From: Amycolatopsis regifaucium
Lineage (GTDB): Bacteria > Actinomycetota > Actinomycetes > Mycobacteriales > Pseudonocardiaceae
Direction: 5' to 3'
DNA: 34,599 nt
Assembly: GCF_001613935.1 (NCBI RefSeq)
Contig: NZ_LQCI01000018.1
Location: 1-34,599 of the forward strand
Made by a program: the position numbers and the translations under genes. The notes below the pieces were generated by a model, which was not told where the DNA came from, searched no databases, and saw only the letters and a program-made list of their open reading frames with translations. Numbering within the stretch: position 1 is the stretch's first letter; each line of letters begins with the position of its first letter. Below, in pieces: positions 7,140 through 14,355 of the stretch.

Positions 7140-8321
7140 TTACGGGACCCGGAGCAGCAGGGCGTCGCCCTGACCGCCGCCACCGCAGAGCGCGGCCGCG
7201 CCGAGCCCGCCACCACGACGGCGGAGCTCGTGGATCAGGTGCACGGCCAGCCGGGCACCGGAAGCACCGATCGGGTGGCCGAGCGCGATGGCGCCGCCGT
7301 CGACGTTGACCTTGTCCACGTCGACGCCGAGCTTGTCGGCCGACACCAGGCCGACGGCGGCGAACGCCTCGTTGATCTCGATCAGGTCGAGCGCGTCCGC
7401 GGTCAGCTTCTCCTTGGCCAGCGCGGCCAGGATCGCGTTCGACGGCTGCTCGTGGAGGCTGGCGTCCGGACCGGAGACCACGCCGTGCGCGCCGATCTCG
7501 GCGAGCGCGGTCAGGCCCAGTTCCTCGGCCTTGGCCTTGCTGGCCACGACGACCGCGGCGGCGCCGTCGGAGATCTGCGAGGCCGAACCGGCGGTTATGG
7601 TGCCGTCGGAGGCGAACGCCGGGCGCAGCTTCGCGAGGCTTTCCGCGGTGGTGTCGGCGCGAACGCCCTCGTCCTTCGAGAAGACGACCGGGTCGCCCTT
7701 GCGCTGCGGGATCGACACCGGCGCGATCTCGGCGTCGAAGCGGCCCTCCGCGATGGCGGCGGCGGCGCGCTGGTGCGAACGCGCGGAGAACTCGTCCTGC
7801 TGTTCCCGGGTCACGCCGTAGCGGTTGTTGTACTTCTCCGTCGACGCGCCCATCGCGACCTGGTCGAAGGCGCAGAACAGGCCGTCGTAGGCCATGTGGT
7901 CGACGAGCGTGGTGTCGCCGTATTTGAAGCCGGAGCGGGACTTCGGCAGCAGATGCGGCGCCTGGGTCATCGATTCCTGGCCACCGGCGACGATCAGGTC
8001 GAACTCACCCGCGCGGATGAGCTGGTCGGCGAGCGCGATGGCGTCGAGACCGGAGAGGCAGACCTTGTTGATGGTCAGCGCCGGGACGGTCATCGGGATG
8101 CCGGCGGCGACGGCGGCCTGACGGGCCGGGATCTGGCCCGCGCCCGCGGTGAGCACCTGGCCCATGATCGTGTACTGGACCGCGTCCGGCGAGACGCCCG
8201 CCTGCTCCAGCGCCGCCTTGATCGCGAATCCGCCCAGTTGCGCACCCGAGAAATCCTTCAGGGAACCGAGCAATCGCCCGATCGGTGTACGGGCGGCACC
8301 CAGGATCACGGAACCGGACAC
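7140..8321 (-). CDS. Acetyl-CoA C-acetyltransferase (thiolase)
   Basis: A 393-residue thiolase condensing two acetyl-CoA to acetoacetyl-CoA or running in reverse. The active-site triad is complete: nucleophile Cys88 in INKVCLSG, His349 in GHPIGASGAR and Cys379 in CGGGGQGDA. Length and spacing match biosynthetic thiolases (AtoB/PhaA type). GTG 8321 is chosen because GGAGG lies six bases before it on the minus strand and the family N-terminus VILGAARTPIG follows at once; the longer upstream frame has no such site. It forms an operon with meaB. In the context of crotonyl-CoA carboxylase/reductase at 10.05 kb it can supply acetoacetyl-CoA to the ethylmalonyl-CoA route. Confidence 0.93.
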   Translation of the reverse strand: MSGSVILGAARTPIGRLLGSLKDFSGAQLGGFAIKAALEQAGVSPDAVQYTIMGQVLTAGAGQIPARQAAVAAGIPMTVPALTINKVCLSGLDAIALADQLIRAGEFDLIVAGGQESMTQAPHLLPKSRSGFKYGDTTLVDHMAYDGLFCAFDQVAMGASTEKYNNRYGVTREQQDEFSARSHQRAAAAIAEGRFDAEIAPVSIPQRKGDPVVFSKDEGVRADTTAESLAKLRPAFASDGTITAGSASQISDGAAAVVVASKAKAEELGLTALAEIGAHGVVSGPDASLHEQPSNAILAALAKEKLTADALDLIEINEAFAAVGLVSADKLGVDVDKVNVDGGAIALGHPIGASGARLAVHLIHELRRRGGGLGAAALCGGGGQGDALLLRVP

Positions 8322-8453
8322 GGCGTCCTCCAAGCATCGGCGCAAGGGCAATAGGCGGTCTTCGCGACCATACCCGCGTCATGGCCTTCTTGATGGAGCC
8401 AGTGTGAGGCGGCGCACGCCGGATCGCCCGCCTGCGGACCTATCCTGCTTCGC

Positions 8454-8903
8454 ATGAACCAGGCGCTGAAACCGTTCGTGACCGCCATCGACCACGTCGG
8501 CATCGCGGTGCCCGACCTCGACGCCGCGATCGCCTTCCACGCCGAGCATTTCGGCCTGGAGGTCGCGCACGAGGAGGTCAACGAGGAGCAGGGCGTCCGC
8601 GAGGCGATGCTGCGCGCGCCCGGCACCGCCGGCACCGAGACCGCGATCCAGCTCCTCGCGCCGCTGCGCGAAGACTCGGCGATCGGCAAGTTCCTCGCGA
8701 AGAGCGGCCCCGGGCTGCAGCAGCTGGCGTATCGAGTGTCCGATGTGGACGCCGCCGCGGCGGCACTGCGCGCACAGGGACTCCGGTTGCTCTACGCCGA
8801 GGCCAAACGCGGCACGTCCAACAGCCGGGTGAACTTCGTCCACCCCAAGGACGCCGGTGGCGTGCTCGTGGAGTTGGTCGAACCCGCGGCGGACGGTCAC
8901 TGA
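8454..8903 (+). CDS. mce: Methylmalonyl-CoA (ethylmalonyl-CoA) epimerase
   Basis: A 149-residue vicinal-oxygen-chelate metalloenzyme that interconverts the 2R and 2S forms of methylmalonyl-CoA, and in ethylmalonyl-CoA organisms also ethylmalonyl-CoA. VOC landmarks are IDHVGIAVPDLDAAI (metal ligand His14), the TAIQLLAPL strand (Gln ligand), LQQLAYRV (second His/Gln strand position) and GGVLVELVEP (Glu ligand near 143). It is divergent from the thiolase-meaB operon across a 132-bp promoter region and overlaps the convergent TetR gene by 7 bp. In Streptomyces coelicolor I recall the same trio (epimerase, thiolase, MeaB) next to the cytoskeletal genes scy/filP, matching the FilP-like gene downstream here. 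Confidence 0.93.
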   Translation: MNQALKPFVTAIDHVGIAVPDLDAAIAFHAEHFGLEVAHEEVNEEQGVREAMLRAPGTAGTETAIQLLAPLREDSAIGKFLAKSGPGLQQLAYRVSDVDAAAAALRAQGLRLLYAEAKRGTSNSRVNFVHPKDAGGVLVELVEPAADGH

Positions 8904-9460
8904 CCGCGCGTCAACGCTTCGGCGATGAAGAGGACCTCGCGATCGATCTCGGCGGGGTCCCCGTCATCGCTGTGCCGTGCCGTCGCGTGCCGATGACTGA
9001 CCGCCCTCGCGAGCAGCCCCGACGCCGAATCGATGTCGGCGACCGGGAGTTTGCCGCCGGTCGCGGCGACGATCACCGCCTTCACCTGGCGGACGAGTTG
9101 CTGGAACCGGTCGGCCAGCGCGTCACGGACCGCGCGATGCGTGTCGGCCTCGCGCCACAGCAGATGTGACAGCGCCAAGGACCGGTTGAACCGCCTGTCG
9201 AGTTCCACGACGAGGCCGCGAAGGCTGCCCGCCAGGTCGCCGGGAACCACCACGACGGCCGGTTCGATCCGGGCGTCCGGCAGTTCGGCGACCAGCGCCG
9301 CCAGCAGGTCCGACTTGCGCCGGAAGTAGTAGTGCACCAGCCCTTTGGGCACACCCGCCCGTTCCGCGATCCGCGACGTGGGTGTCGCGTCGAAACCGGA
9401 TTCGGCGAAGAGCGCCTCCGCGGCTCGCAGAATGCGCTGTTTCGCCGAATCCTCTTTCAC
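8897..9460 (-). CDS. TetR/AcrR-family transcriptional repressor
   Basis: A 187-residue TetR-type regulator. The N-terminal helix-turn-helix (about 5-50) reads RILRAAEALFAESGFDATPT, then SRIAERAGVPKGLVHYYFRRKSDLL, typical of the family; the C-terminal ligand domain is not similar to any sensor I can name. GTG 9460 has a GGAGGA site just upstream. It lies 16 bp after a small SPW-repeat membrane protein on the same strand, so the two are probably one transcript. An inverted repeat upstream of that gene is a candidate self-operator. The ligand is unknown; the position between mce and ccrA leaves acyl-CoA control possible, but there is no direct sign of it. Confidence 0.88.
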   Translation of the reverse strand: MKEDSAKQRILRAAEALFAESGFDATPTSRIAERAGVPKGLVHYYFRRKSDLLAALVAELPDARIEPAVVVVPGDLAGSLRGLVVELDRRFNRSLALSHLLWREADTHRAVRDALADRFQQLVRQVKAVIVAATGGKLPVADIDSASGLLARAVSHRHATARHSDDGDPAEIDREVLFIAEALTRGQ

Positions 9461-9476
9461 GCTGTCTCCTCCGGGG

Positions 9477-9845
9477 TCAGTGCTGTCCCGCTGTCCGGTG
9501 GGTCGCCTGTGCGATCGGCATCGCCGCCGCGCCGGCCACCACGGTCAAGACGCCGCCGACCCAGGCCGTCCAGGACGCGCCCACGAGGTCGGCGTATCCC
9601 ATCACCCACGGCGAAATGAACAGCAGCGCGCCCAGCACGATCTGGATGCCTTCGCCGTAGACCATGCCAGGCATCGCGAGCGAGGCGAGGCCGTCGAGCG
9701 CGATCAGCGCGCCGAGGACGACGAGCGTCCACATGGCGGTGTTGTCCGTGGTCATCCAGAGGGGTGAAAGCGCGACGACGACACCGATGACCACCTCCGC
9801 CCAGTCATGGGGACGGGTCCAAGGGCGCGTCGTGGGTTCATTCAT
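9477..9845 (-). CDS. SPW-repeat membrane protein
   Basis: A 122-residue integral membrane protein with about four hydrophobic segments. It carries two SPW-type repeats: ALSPLWM near 25-31 and FISPWVMGY near 76-84, each within a pair of helices, which is the hallmark of the SPW (PF03779) family of unknown function. The soluble N-terminus is about 14 residues long. It is the first gene of a probable operon with the TetR regulator and divergent from ccrA. No catalytic residues are evident. Confidence 0.85.
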   Translation of the reverse strand: MNEPTTRPWTRPHDWAEVVIGVVVALSPLWMTTDNTAMWTLVVLGALIALDGLASLAMPGMVYGEGIQIVLGALLFISPWVMGYADLVGASWTAWVGGVLTVVAGAAAMPIAQATHRTAGQH

Positions 9846-9923
9846 GCGTGCTCACCTCCGAGAATCGACGAAATCTGCAGGTCGGAGAGATCTCCACGGC
9901 CCATGGTCCACTTGGTTGGCCGG

Positions 9924-9937
9924 CCGGTCAAGACCGG
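9924..9937. promoter_or_regulatory. Putative TetR operator palindrome
   Basis: CCGGTCAAGACCGG is a palindrome with 6-bp arms about 80 bp upstream of the SPW-tetR start and 45 bp upstream of the ccrA -35 box. A short perfect palindrome in front of a tetR operon suggests autoregulation and possibly an effect on ccrA. This is inference from position and symmetry only. Confidence 0.4.
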
Positions 9938-9981
9938 TCGATAACACTTCGGGATGGGTACGTGCTCCACGTCTCGTACAG

Positions 9982-10010
9982 TTGTGGACTTGGTTACCGG
10001 TGAGTAATTT
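9982..10010 (+). promoter_or_regulatory. Housekeeping-type promoter for ccrA
   Basis: TTGTGG (9982-9987), a 17-bp spacer and TAATTT (10005-10010) form a good vegetative-sigma promoter. Transcription would start near 10017, leaving a leader of about 34 bases with GGAGG at 10041-10045, five bases before the ATG. Confidence 0.65.
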
Positions 10011-10050
10011 ATGCCGCTAACGCCGTCCCCCTTTTTTCGCGGAGGTTCCG

Positions 10051-11391
10051 ATGTCGCAGCTCGGCGAGATCCAGCAGGCCATTCTGAACGATGACCTCGG
10101 CGCCGTGGCGTCGCTCGACGTGCCGGAGACCTATCGCGGGGTGACCGTGCACAAGGACGAGGCCGGCATGTTCGAAGGCCTCGAAAGCCGGGACAAGGAC
10201 CCGCGCAAGTCGCTGCACGTGGACGAGGTCCCCACCCCGGAACTCGGCCCCGGCGAGGCGCTGGTCGCGGTCATGGCGAGCGCCATCAACTACAACACCG
10301 TCTGGACCTCGATCTTCGAACCGGTCTCGACCTTCAAGTTCCTGGAGCGCTACGGGCGGCTCTCACCGCTGTCGAAGCGGCACGACCTGCCCTATCACGT
10401 CGTCGGCTCGGACCTGTCCGGCGTCGTGCTGCGCACCGGCCCCGGCGTGCACAACTGGAAGCCGGGCGACGAGGTCGTCGCGCACTGCCTCAACGTCGAA
10501 CTCGAGGGCCCGGACGGGCACAACGACACGATGCTCGACAGCGAGCAGCGGATCTGGGGTTTCGAGACGAACTTCGGCGGGCTCGCCGAAATCGCGCTCG
10601 TCAAGGCGAACCAGCTGATGCCGAAGCCCGGCCACCTCACCTGGGAGGAGGCCGCCTCGCCCGGCCTCGTGAACTCCACGGCCTACCGGCAGCTCGTGTC
10701 GCGCAACGGCGCGGACATGAAGCAGGGCGACGTCGTCCTGATCTGGGGCGCTTCGGGCGGTCTCGGTTCCTACGCGACGCAGTACGCGATCAACGGCGGA
10801 GCGATCCCGGTGTGCGTGGTCTCCAGCCCCGAAAAGGCGGAAATCTGCCGGAAGCTCGGCGCGGAGCTGATCATCGACCGCAACGCCGAGGGCTACCGGT
10901 TCTGGAAGGACGAGCACAACCAGGACCCGAAGGAATGGCAGCGGTTCGGCAAGAAGATCCGCGAGCTGACCGGCGGCGAGGACCCCGACATCGTGTTCGA
11001 GCACCCGGGCCGGGAAACCTTCGGCGCTTCGGTCTACGCCGCGCGCAAGGGCGGGACGATCGTCACTTGCGCGTCGACGTCCGGATTCATGCACCAGTAC
11101 GACAACCGCTACCTGTGGATGAACCTGAAGCGGATCATCGGCAGCCACTTCGCGAACTACCGCGAATCGTGGGAGGCGAACCGGCTGATCGCGAAAGGTC
11201 TGATCCACCCGACGCTGTCGAAGACCTACTCGCTCGAAGACACCGGACAGGCCGCGCTGGACGTGCATCGCAACGCGCACCAGGGCAAGGTCGGCGTGCT
11301 CGCCCTTGCGCCGGAAGAAGGTCTGGGCGTCCGGAACCACGAATTGCGCGAGAAGCACATCGACGGGATCAACGCGTTCAGGAACGTTTAG
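10051..11391 (+). CDS. ccrA: Crotonyl-CoA carboxylase/reductase
   Basis: A 446-residue MDR-superfamily enzyme that reductively carboxylates crotonyl-CoA to ethylmalonyl-CoA with NADPH and CO2, the key step of the ethylmalonyl-CoA pathway and a source of ethylmalonyl extender units. The NADPH-binding motif IWGASGGLGSYATQYA is at about 231-246. The CO2-binding set known from the Kitasatospora enzyme (Asn81, Phe170, Glu171, His365) is present one residue later: Asn82 in AINYNTVW, Phe171-Glu172 in GFETNFGG and His366 in IIGSHFANY. This distinguishes it from plain enoyl reductases. It is read from its own promoter, divergent from the SPW-tetR pair. Thiolase, epimerase and MeaB lie within 4 kb. The mutase usually paired with ccr is not in the window. 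Confidence 0.96.
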   Translation: MSQLGEIQQAILNDDLGAVASLDVPETYRGVTVHKDEAGMFEGLESRDKDPRKSLHVDEVPTPELGPGEALVAVMASAINYNTVWTSIFEPVSTFKFLERYGRLSPLSKRHDLPYHVVGSDLSGVVLRTGPGVHNWKPGDEVVAHCLNVELEGPDGHNDTMLDSEQRIWGFETNFGGLAEIALVKANQLMPKPGHLTWEEAASPGLVNSTAYRQLVSRNGADMKQGDVVLIWGASGGLGSYATQYAINGGAIPVCVVSSPEKAEICRKLGAELIIDRNAEGYRFWKDEHNQDPKEWQRFGKKIRELTGGEDPDIVFEHPGRETFGASVYAARKGGTIVTCASTSGFMHQYDNRYLWMNLKRIIGSHFANYRESWEANRLIAKGLIHPTLSKTYSLEDTGQAALDVHRNAHQGKVGVLALAPEEGLGVRNHELREKHIDGINAFRNV

Positions 11392-11399
11392 CGCACCAG

Positions 11400-11420
11400 A
11401 ACGCGCTTTCGCCGCGCGTT
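11400..11420 (+). terminator. Hairpin terminator after ccrA
   Basis: A 7-bp GC-rich stem (11400-11406 with 11414-11420) with a 7-base loop starts nine bases after the ccrA stop. There is no T-run, as usual in high-GC actinobacteria. Confidence 0.5.
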
Positions 11421-11469
11421 GGAGTGGGTGCTCACCCTTCCGTGACTCCAGCTCGACTACGGTAGAAGG

Positions 11470-12606
11470 ATGAGCCTTGGCGAGGAACGGGAGCTAGTGC
11501 CGCTGGGAGCCGGCTTCGACGTGGCGAAGCGCGGTTACAGCCGTGCACAGGTCGACGAACATCTCGAACGGCTGGACGCCGATCTCAAGATGCTCACCGC
11601 CGATCGCGATGCCGCCATCGCACAGGCGGGCGACCTGGCACGGCAGCTGGAGATCGCGCGCGGCGAGATCGCCGACCTGCGCGGCCAGGTCGACAGGCTG
11701 GCCCAGCCGCCGACGAGCGTCGAAGGCCTTTCCGAGCGCCTGCAGCGCATGCTGCGGCTCGCGCAGGACGAGGCCGCCGACACCAAGGCACGTGCCGAAG
11801 CCGAAGCCGGGCACATCCGCGCCAAGGCGGAGACCGACGCGAGCGCCATGCGGGCCCGCTACGAGCAGCTGCTCAACGAGCTCGACCTCCGCCGCAAGGA
11901 GATGGAGGCCGAGCACCGCGGCGTGCTCGAGAAGGCGCGCGCCGAGGCCAAGGAGATCACCGACAAGGCGAAGGCGGAGCGGGACAAGCTCGACGCCGAG
12001 TCGCAGCAGCGCCGCACTCAGGTCGAAGAGGACTTCGAGATCGCGATGGCGTCGCGGCGCACCGAAGCCATGCACGCGCTGGCGGAGCAGGAGGCCGCGA
12101 GCAAGGCCGAGGCCGCCCGCCGCGTCCGCGAGGCCACCGAGGACGCCGCCGCCATCCGCGCGAAGGTGCTCGAAGAGGAGACCGCGGCCAAGGCCGAGAT
12201 CGAACGCCGTCAGCGCGAGTCCGTCGCCGACGCCAACAAGCGCAAGCAGGACTCGATCACCGAGGCCAACGCCCGGCTCGCCGAAGCGGCCGACGAGGCC
12301 CGCCGCCGCGTCCGGCAGGCCACCGAGGAATCCAACCGGCGGATCACCCAGGCCACCGAACGGGTCGAAGCGCTCCGCAAGGTGCGCTCCAGCCTGGCCG
12401 AGCAGGTCCGCACCGCGCGGACCGCGCTCGCCGAGGCGACCCATGTCCTCGGCGACGAACCGCAGATCCCGGCGGATCTGAAGGCGAAGCCGTCACCCGA
12501 TTCGGAGGCCACCGTGCAGCTCCGGACGGCCGATGTGCCGAAGGCCACATCGGGTGCGAAGCCTTCACCCCGACCTGCGGCAGCGCAGAAACCGACTGGC
12601 GAGTAA
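11470..12606 (+). CDS. FilP/Scy-like coiled-coil cytoskeletal protein
   Basis: A 378-residue protein that is almost entirely coiled coil. The N-terminus (GFDVAKRGYSRAQVDEHLERL, here 15-35) is the DivIVA/FilP-type start, followed by a long heptad region rich in Ala, Glu, Lys and Arg (about 35-335) and a Pro/Ser/Lys-rich tail. Proteins like this (FilP, Scy, Wag31) assemble into filaments or polar scaffolds that guide tip growth in actinomycetes. The length is closest to FilP (about 310) and far from Scy (about 1300). In Streptomyces coelicolor filP/scy sit beside mce-thiolase-meaB, so the neighbourhood supports orthology. ATG 11470 directly abuts AGAAGG; GTG 11497, with GGAG four bases before it, is an alternative start. 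Confidence 0.75.
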   Translation: MSLGEERELVPLGAGFDVAKRGYSRAQVDEHLERLDADLKMLTADRDAAIAQAGDLARQLEIARGEIADLRGQVDRLAQPPTSVEGLSERLQRMLRLAQDEAADTKARAEAEAGHIRAKAETDASAMRARYEQLLNELDLRRKEMEAEHRGVLEKARAEAKEITDKAKAERDKLDAESQQRRTQVEEDFEIAMASRRTEAMHALAEQEAASKAEAARRVREATEDAAAIRAKVLEEETAAKAEIERRQRESVADANKRKQDSITEANARLAEAADEARRRVRQATEESNRRITQATERVEALRKVRSSLAEQVRTARTALAEATHVLGDEPQIPADLKAKPSPDSEATVQLRTADVPKATSGAKPSPRPAAAQKPTGE

Positions 12607-12710
12607 CCTTTCCATCCGACCAAGCTCACGACGGCCTGCGAAGCCGCCGACGAGCGGTTATCGTCGCTGCTCGCACGCTGGTGCGGCAGACAGATCGGTG
12701 GAGGTTGCGG

Positions 12711-13160
12711 ATGGCTGCATATCGGACCGTGGTCGTGGGCACGGACGGATCGGATTCCTCGTTCGCCGCGGTCGACAAGGCCGCGGGGGTCGCCGGGGAC
12801 TCCGGAGCGACCCTGGTCATCGTGTGCGCCTACTACCCCGCCGGCAAGGGCGCCGTGGAGAAGGCGCAGGACGTCCTCGGCGACGAGGCGTACCAGGTCG
12901 TCGGCTCGGCCCCGGCCGAAGACACCCTGCTCTCCGCCCGTGACCGCGCCGCGAAGGCCGGGGCGAAGAGCATCGAGACCGCCGCCGTCGTCGGCGACCC
13001 GGTCGACTCGCTGCGCAAGGTCGTCGCCGACCGCTCCGCGGACCTGCTGGTGGTCGGCAACCGCGGACTGAACACGCTCGCGGGCCGCATCCTGGGCTCG
13101 GTGCCGTCCGAAGTCGCCCGGAAGTCGGGCGTGGACGTGCTCATCGTCCACACCACCTAA
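12711..13160 (+). CDS. Universal stress protein (UspA family)
   Basis: A 149-residue single-domain universal stress protein. It starts YRTVVVGTDGSDSS with the usual acidic residue of the ATP site, and the ATP-binding signature G-X2-G-X9-G-S is intact in GNRGLNTLAGRILGS (about 119-133), so it belongs to the nucleotide-binding subgroup. GGAGG lies seven bases before ATG 12711; an in-frame ATG 30 bases upstream lacks a site. Its TAA shares a base with the ATG of the adenylate cyclase (TAATG), so the two are translationally coupled. In mycobacteria some Usp proteins bind cAMP, which makes this coupling notable. Confidence 0.92.
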   Translation: MAAYRTVVVGTDGSDSSFAAVDKAAGVAGDSGATLVIVCAYYPAGKGAVEKAQDVLGDEAYQVVGSAPAEDTLLSARDRAAKAGAKSIETAAVVGDPVDSLRKVVADRSADLLVVGNRGLNTLAGRILGSVPSEVARKSGVDVLIVHTT

Positions 13161-14323
13161 TGGCCGATACCGGCGAGCCCGCGCCCGACGCGCTTCAGCA
13201 GCGTCTCGAACGGATCCTGCTCGGCGGCAGACGCAAGTACACCCGGCTCGAAGTCGCCGAGAAGGCAGGCGTTCCCGAAGAGCGTTCTCGGCGGCTTTGG
13301 CGTGCGCTGGGCTTCGCGACCGTCGACGACGACGAGGTCGTTTTCACCGACGCCGACATCGAAGCCATCCGCACGGCCGACCAGCTGATGCACTCGGGCC
13401 TGATCGATCCGAGCATCGAACTGGCGGTGACGCGCGCACTGGGCCAGCATCTTTCGCGGCTCGCGGAATGGCAGGTCCACATGCTGTGGACGATGATCAC
13501 CGAGAACAAGGACGTCGGCACCAGCGAACGGCAGATCGCGCGGCTGGTCGACCGGCTGCTGCCCGAGCTGGAACAGGTACAGAACTTCGTCTGGCGGCGG
13601 CATCTCGCGGCCTACGCCGGACGCGCGTTCGCGGCCACGGACGAAGATCTCGGGGCCAGGACCGAGGTCGTCGGGTTCGTCGACATGGTCGGCTACACCC
13701 GGCTGACCAGGCAAGTCGGCGAAGACGAGCTGAGCGCCGTCCTCGACCGGTTCGAATCCCTCGCCACCGAGCTGGTCGCCGAACACCACGGGCGGATCGT
13801 GAAAATGATCGGCGACGAAGTGCTGTTCGTCGCCGATTCCGCCGTCGACGCCGCCGAGATCGCGCTGACGCTGTCCGAACGCGCCGACGCCGACGAGACC
13901 TTGCCCGGCGTGCGGGCGGGCATGGCCTCGGGCCGGATCCTCAGCCGGTTCGGCGACGTCTACGGCTCGGTCGTGAACATCGCCGCCCGCCTCACCTCGA
14001 CCGCGCGGCCGGGCACCATCCTGGTCGACAAGGAACTCGCCACCGAGCTGGCCGGCTTCGACACCTACGAGGTGCGGGCCCGGCGACCGGTGTCGGTGCG
14101 GGGCTACAACCGGCTGCGGCCTTCGTCCCTGCGGCGAGCGCGGGAGCGGCCTTCCGGCATGTTCGCCTCCTCGCAGCAGCTCGCCGCGGAGATGCTGGGA
14201 CTGGTGCCCGGCATCCCTCCCGCTCCGGACGCCTCGGCCACGCCCGAGCCCGAGAGCGTCGAGGACGCCACGGCGGACTCGTTACCGCCTCGGCCGCGCC
14301 CCAAGCGACGCCGACGGCGCTGA
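13160..14323 (+). CDS. Class III adenylate cyclase with N-terminal regulatory domain
   Basis: A 387-residue cytosolic protein: a helical N-terminal regulatory domain (about 1-160) of the kind seen in mycobacterial Rv1264 and Rv2212, then a class III cyclase homology domain (about 168-310) and a Pro/Arg-rich tail. All catalytic residues are present: metal-binding Asp175 (FVDMVGYT) and Asp219 (KMIGDEVLF), adenine-selecting Lys215 and Asp266 (GDVYGSVVN), and transition-state Asn273 and Arg277 (NIAAR). It should make cAMP from ATP as a homodimer. In Rv1264 the N-terminal domain is an autoinhibitory pH sensor; whether that holds here is inference. Its start codon overlaps the stop of the universal stress protein. 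The stop codon is the first base of a dispersed repeat copy. Confidence 0.92.
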   Translation: MADTGEPAPDALQQRLERILLGGRRKYTRLEVAEKAGVPEERSRRLWRALGFATVDDDEVVFTDADIEAIRTADQLMHSGLIDPSIELAVTRALGQHLSRLAEWQVHMLWTMITENKDVGTSERQIARLVDRLLPELEQVQNFVWRRHLAAYAGRAFAATDEDLGARTEVVGFVDMVGYTRLTRQVGEDELSAVLDRFESLATELVAEHHGRIVKMIGDEVLFVADSAVDAAEIALTLSERADADETLPGVRAGMASGRILSRFGDVYGSVVNIAARLTSTARPGTILVDKELATELAGFDTYEVRARRPVSVRGYNRLRPSSLRRARERPSGMFASSQQLAAEMLGLVPGIPPAPDASATPEPESVEDATADSLPPRPRPKRRRRR

Positions 14324-14352
14324 CGCCCTCGCGTTTAGTCCTCTGAATGCGG
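14321..14352. repeat. Dispersed 3'-end element, copy B (single arm)
   Basis: The stop codon of the cyclase gene begins TGACGCCCT-C-GCGTTT-A-GT then CCTCTGAATGCGG, matching the block at 3992-4023 except for two bases. The inverted second arm present in copy A is missing here; the sequence passes straight into the end of proA. Both copies sit between convergent genes. Confidence 0.8.
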
Positions 14353-14355
14353 AGG

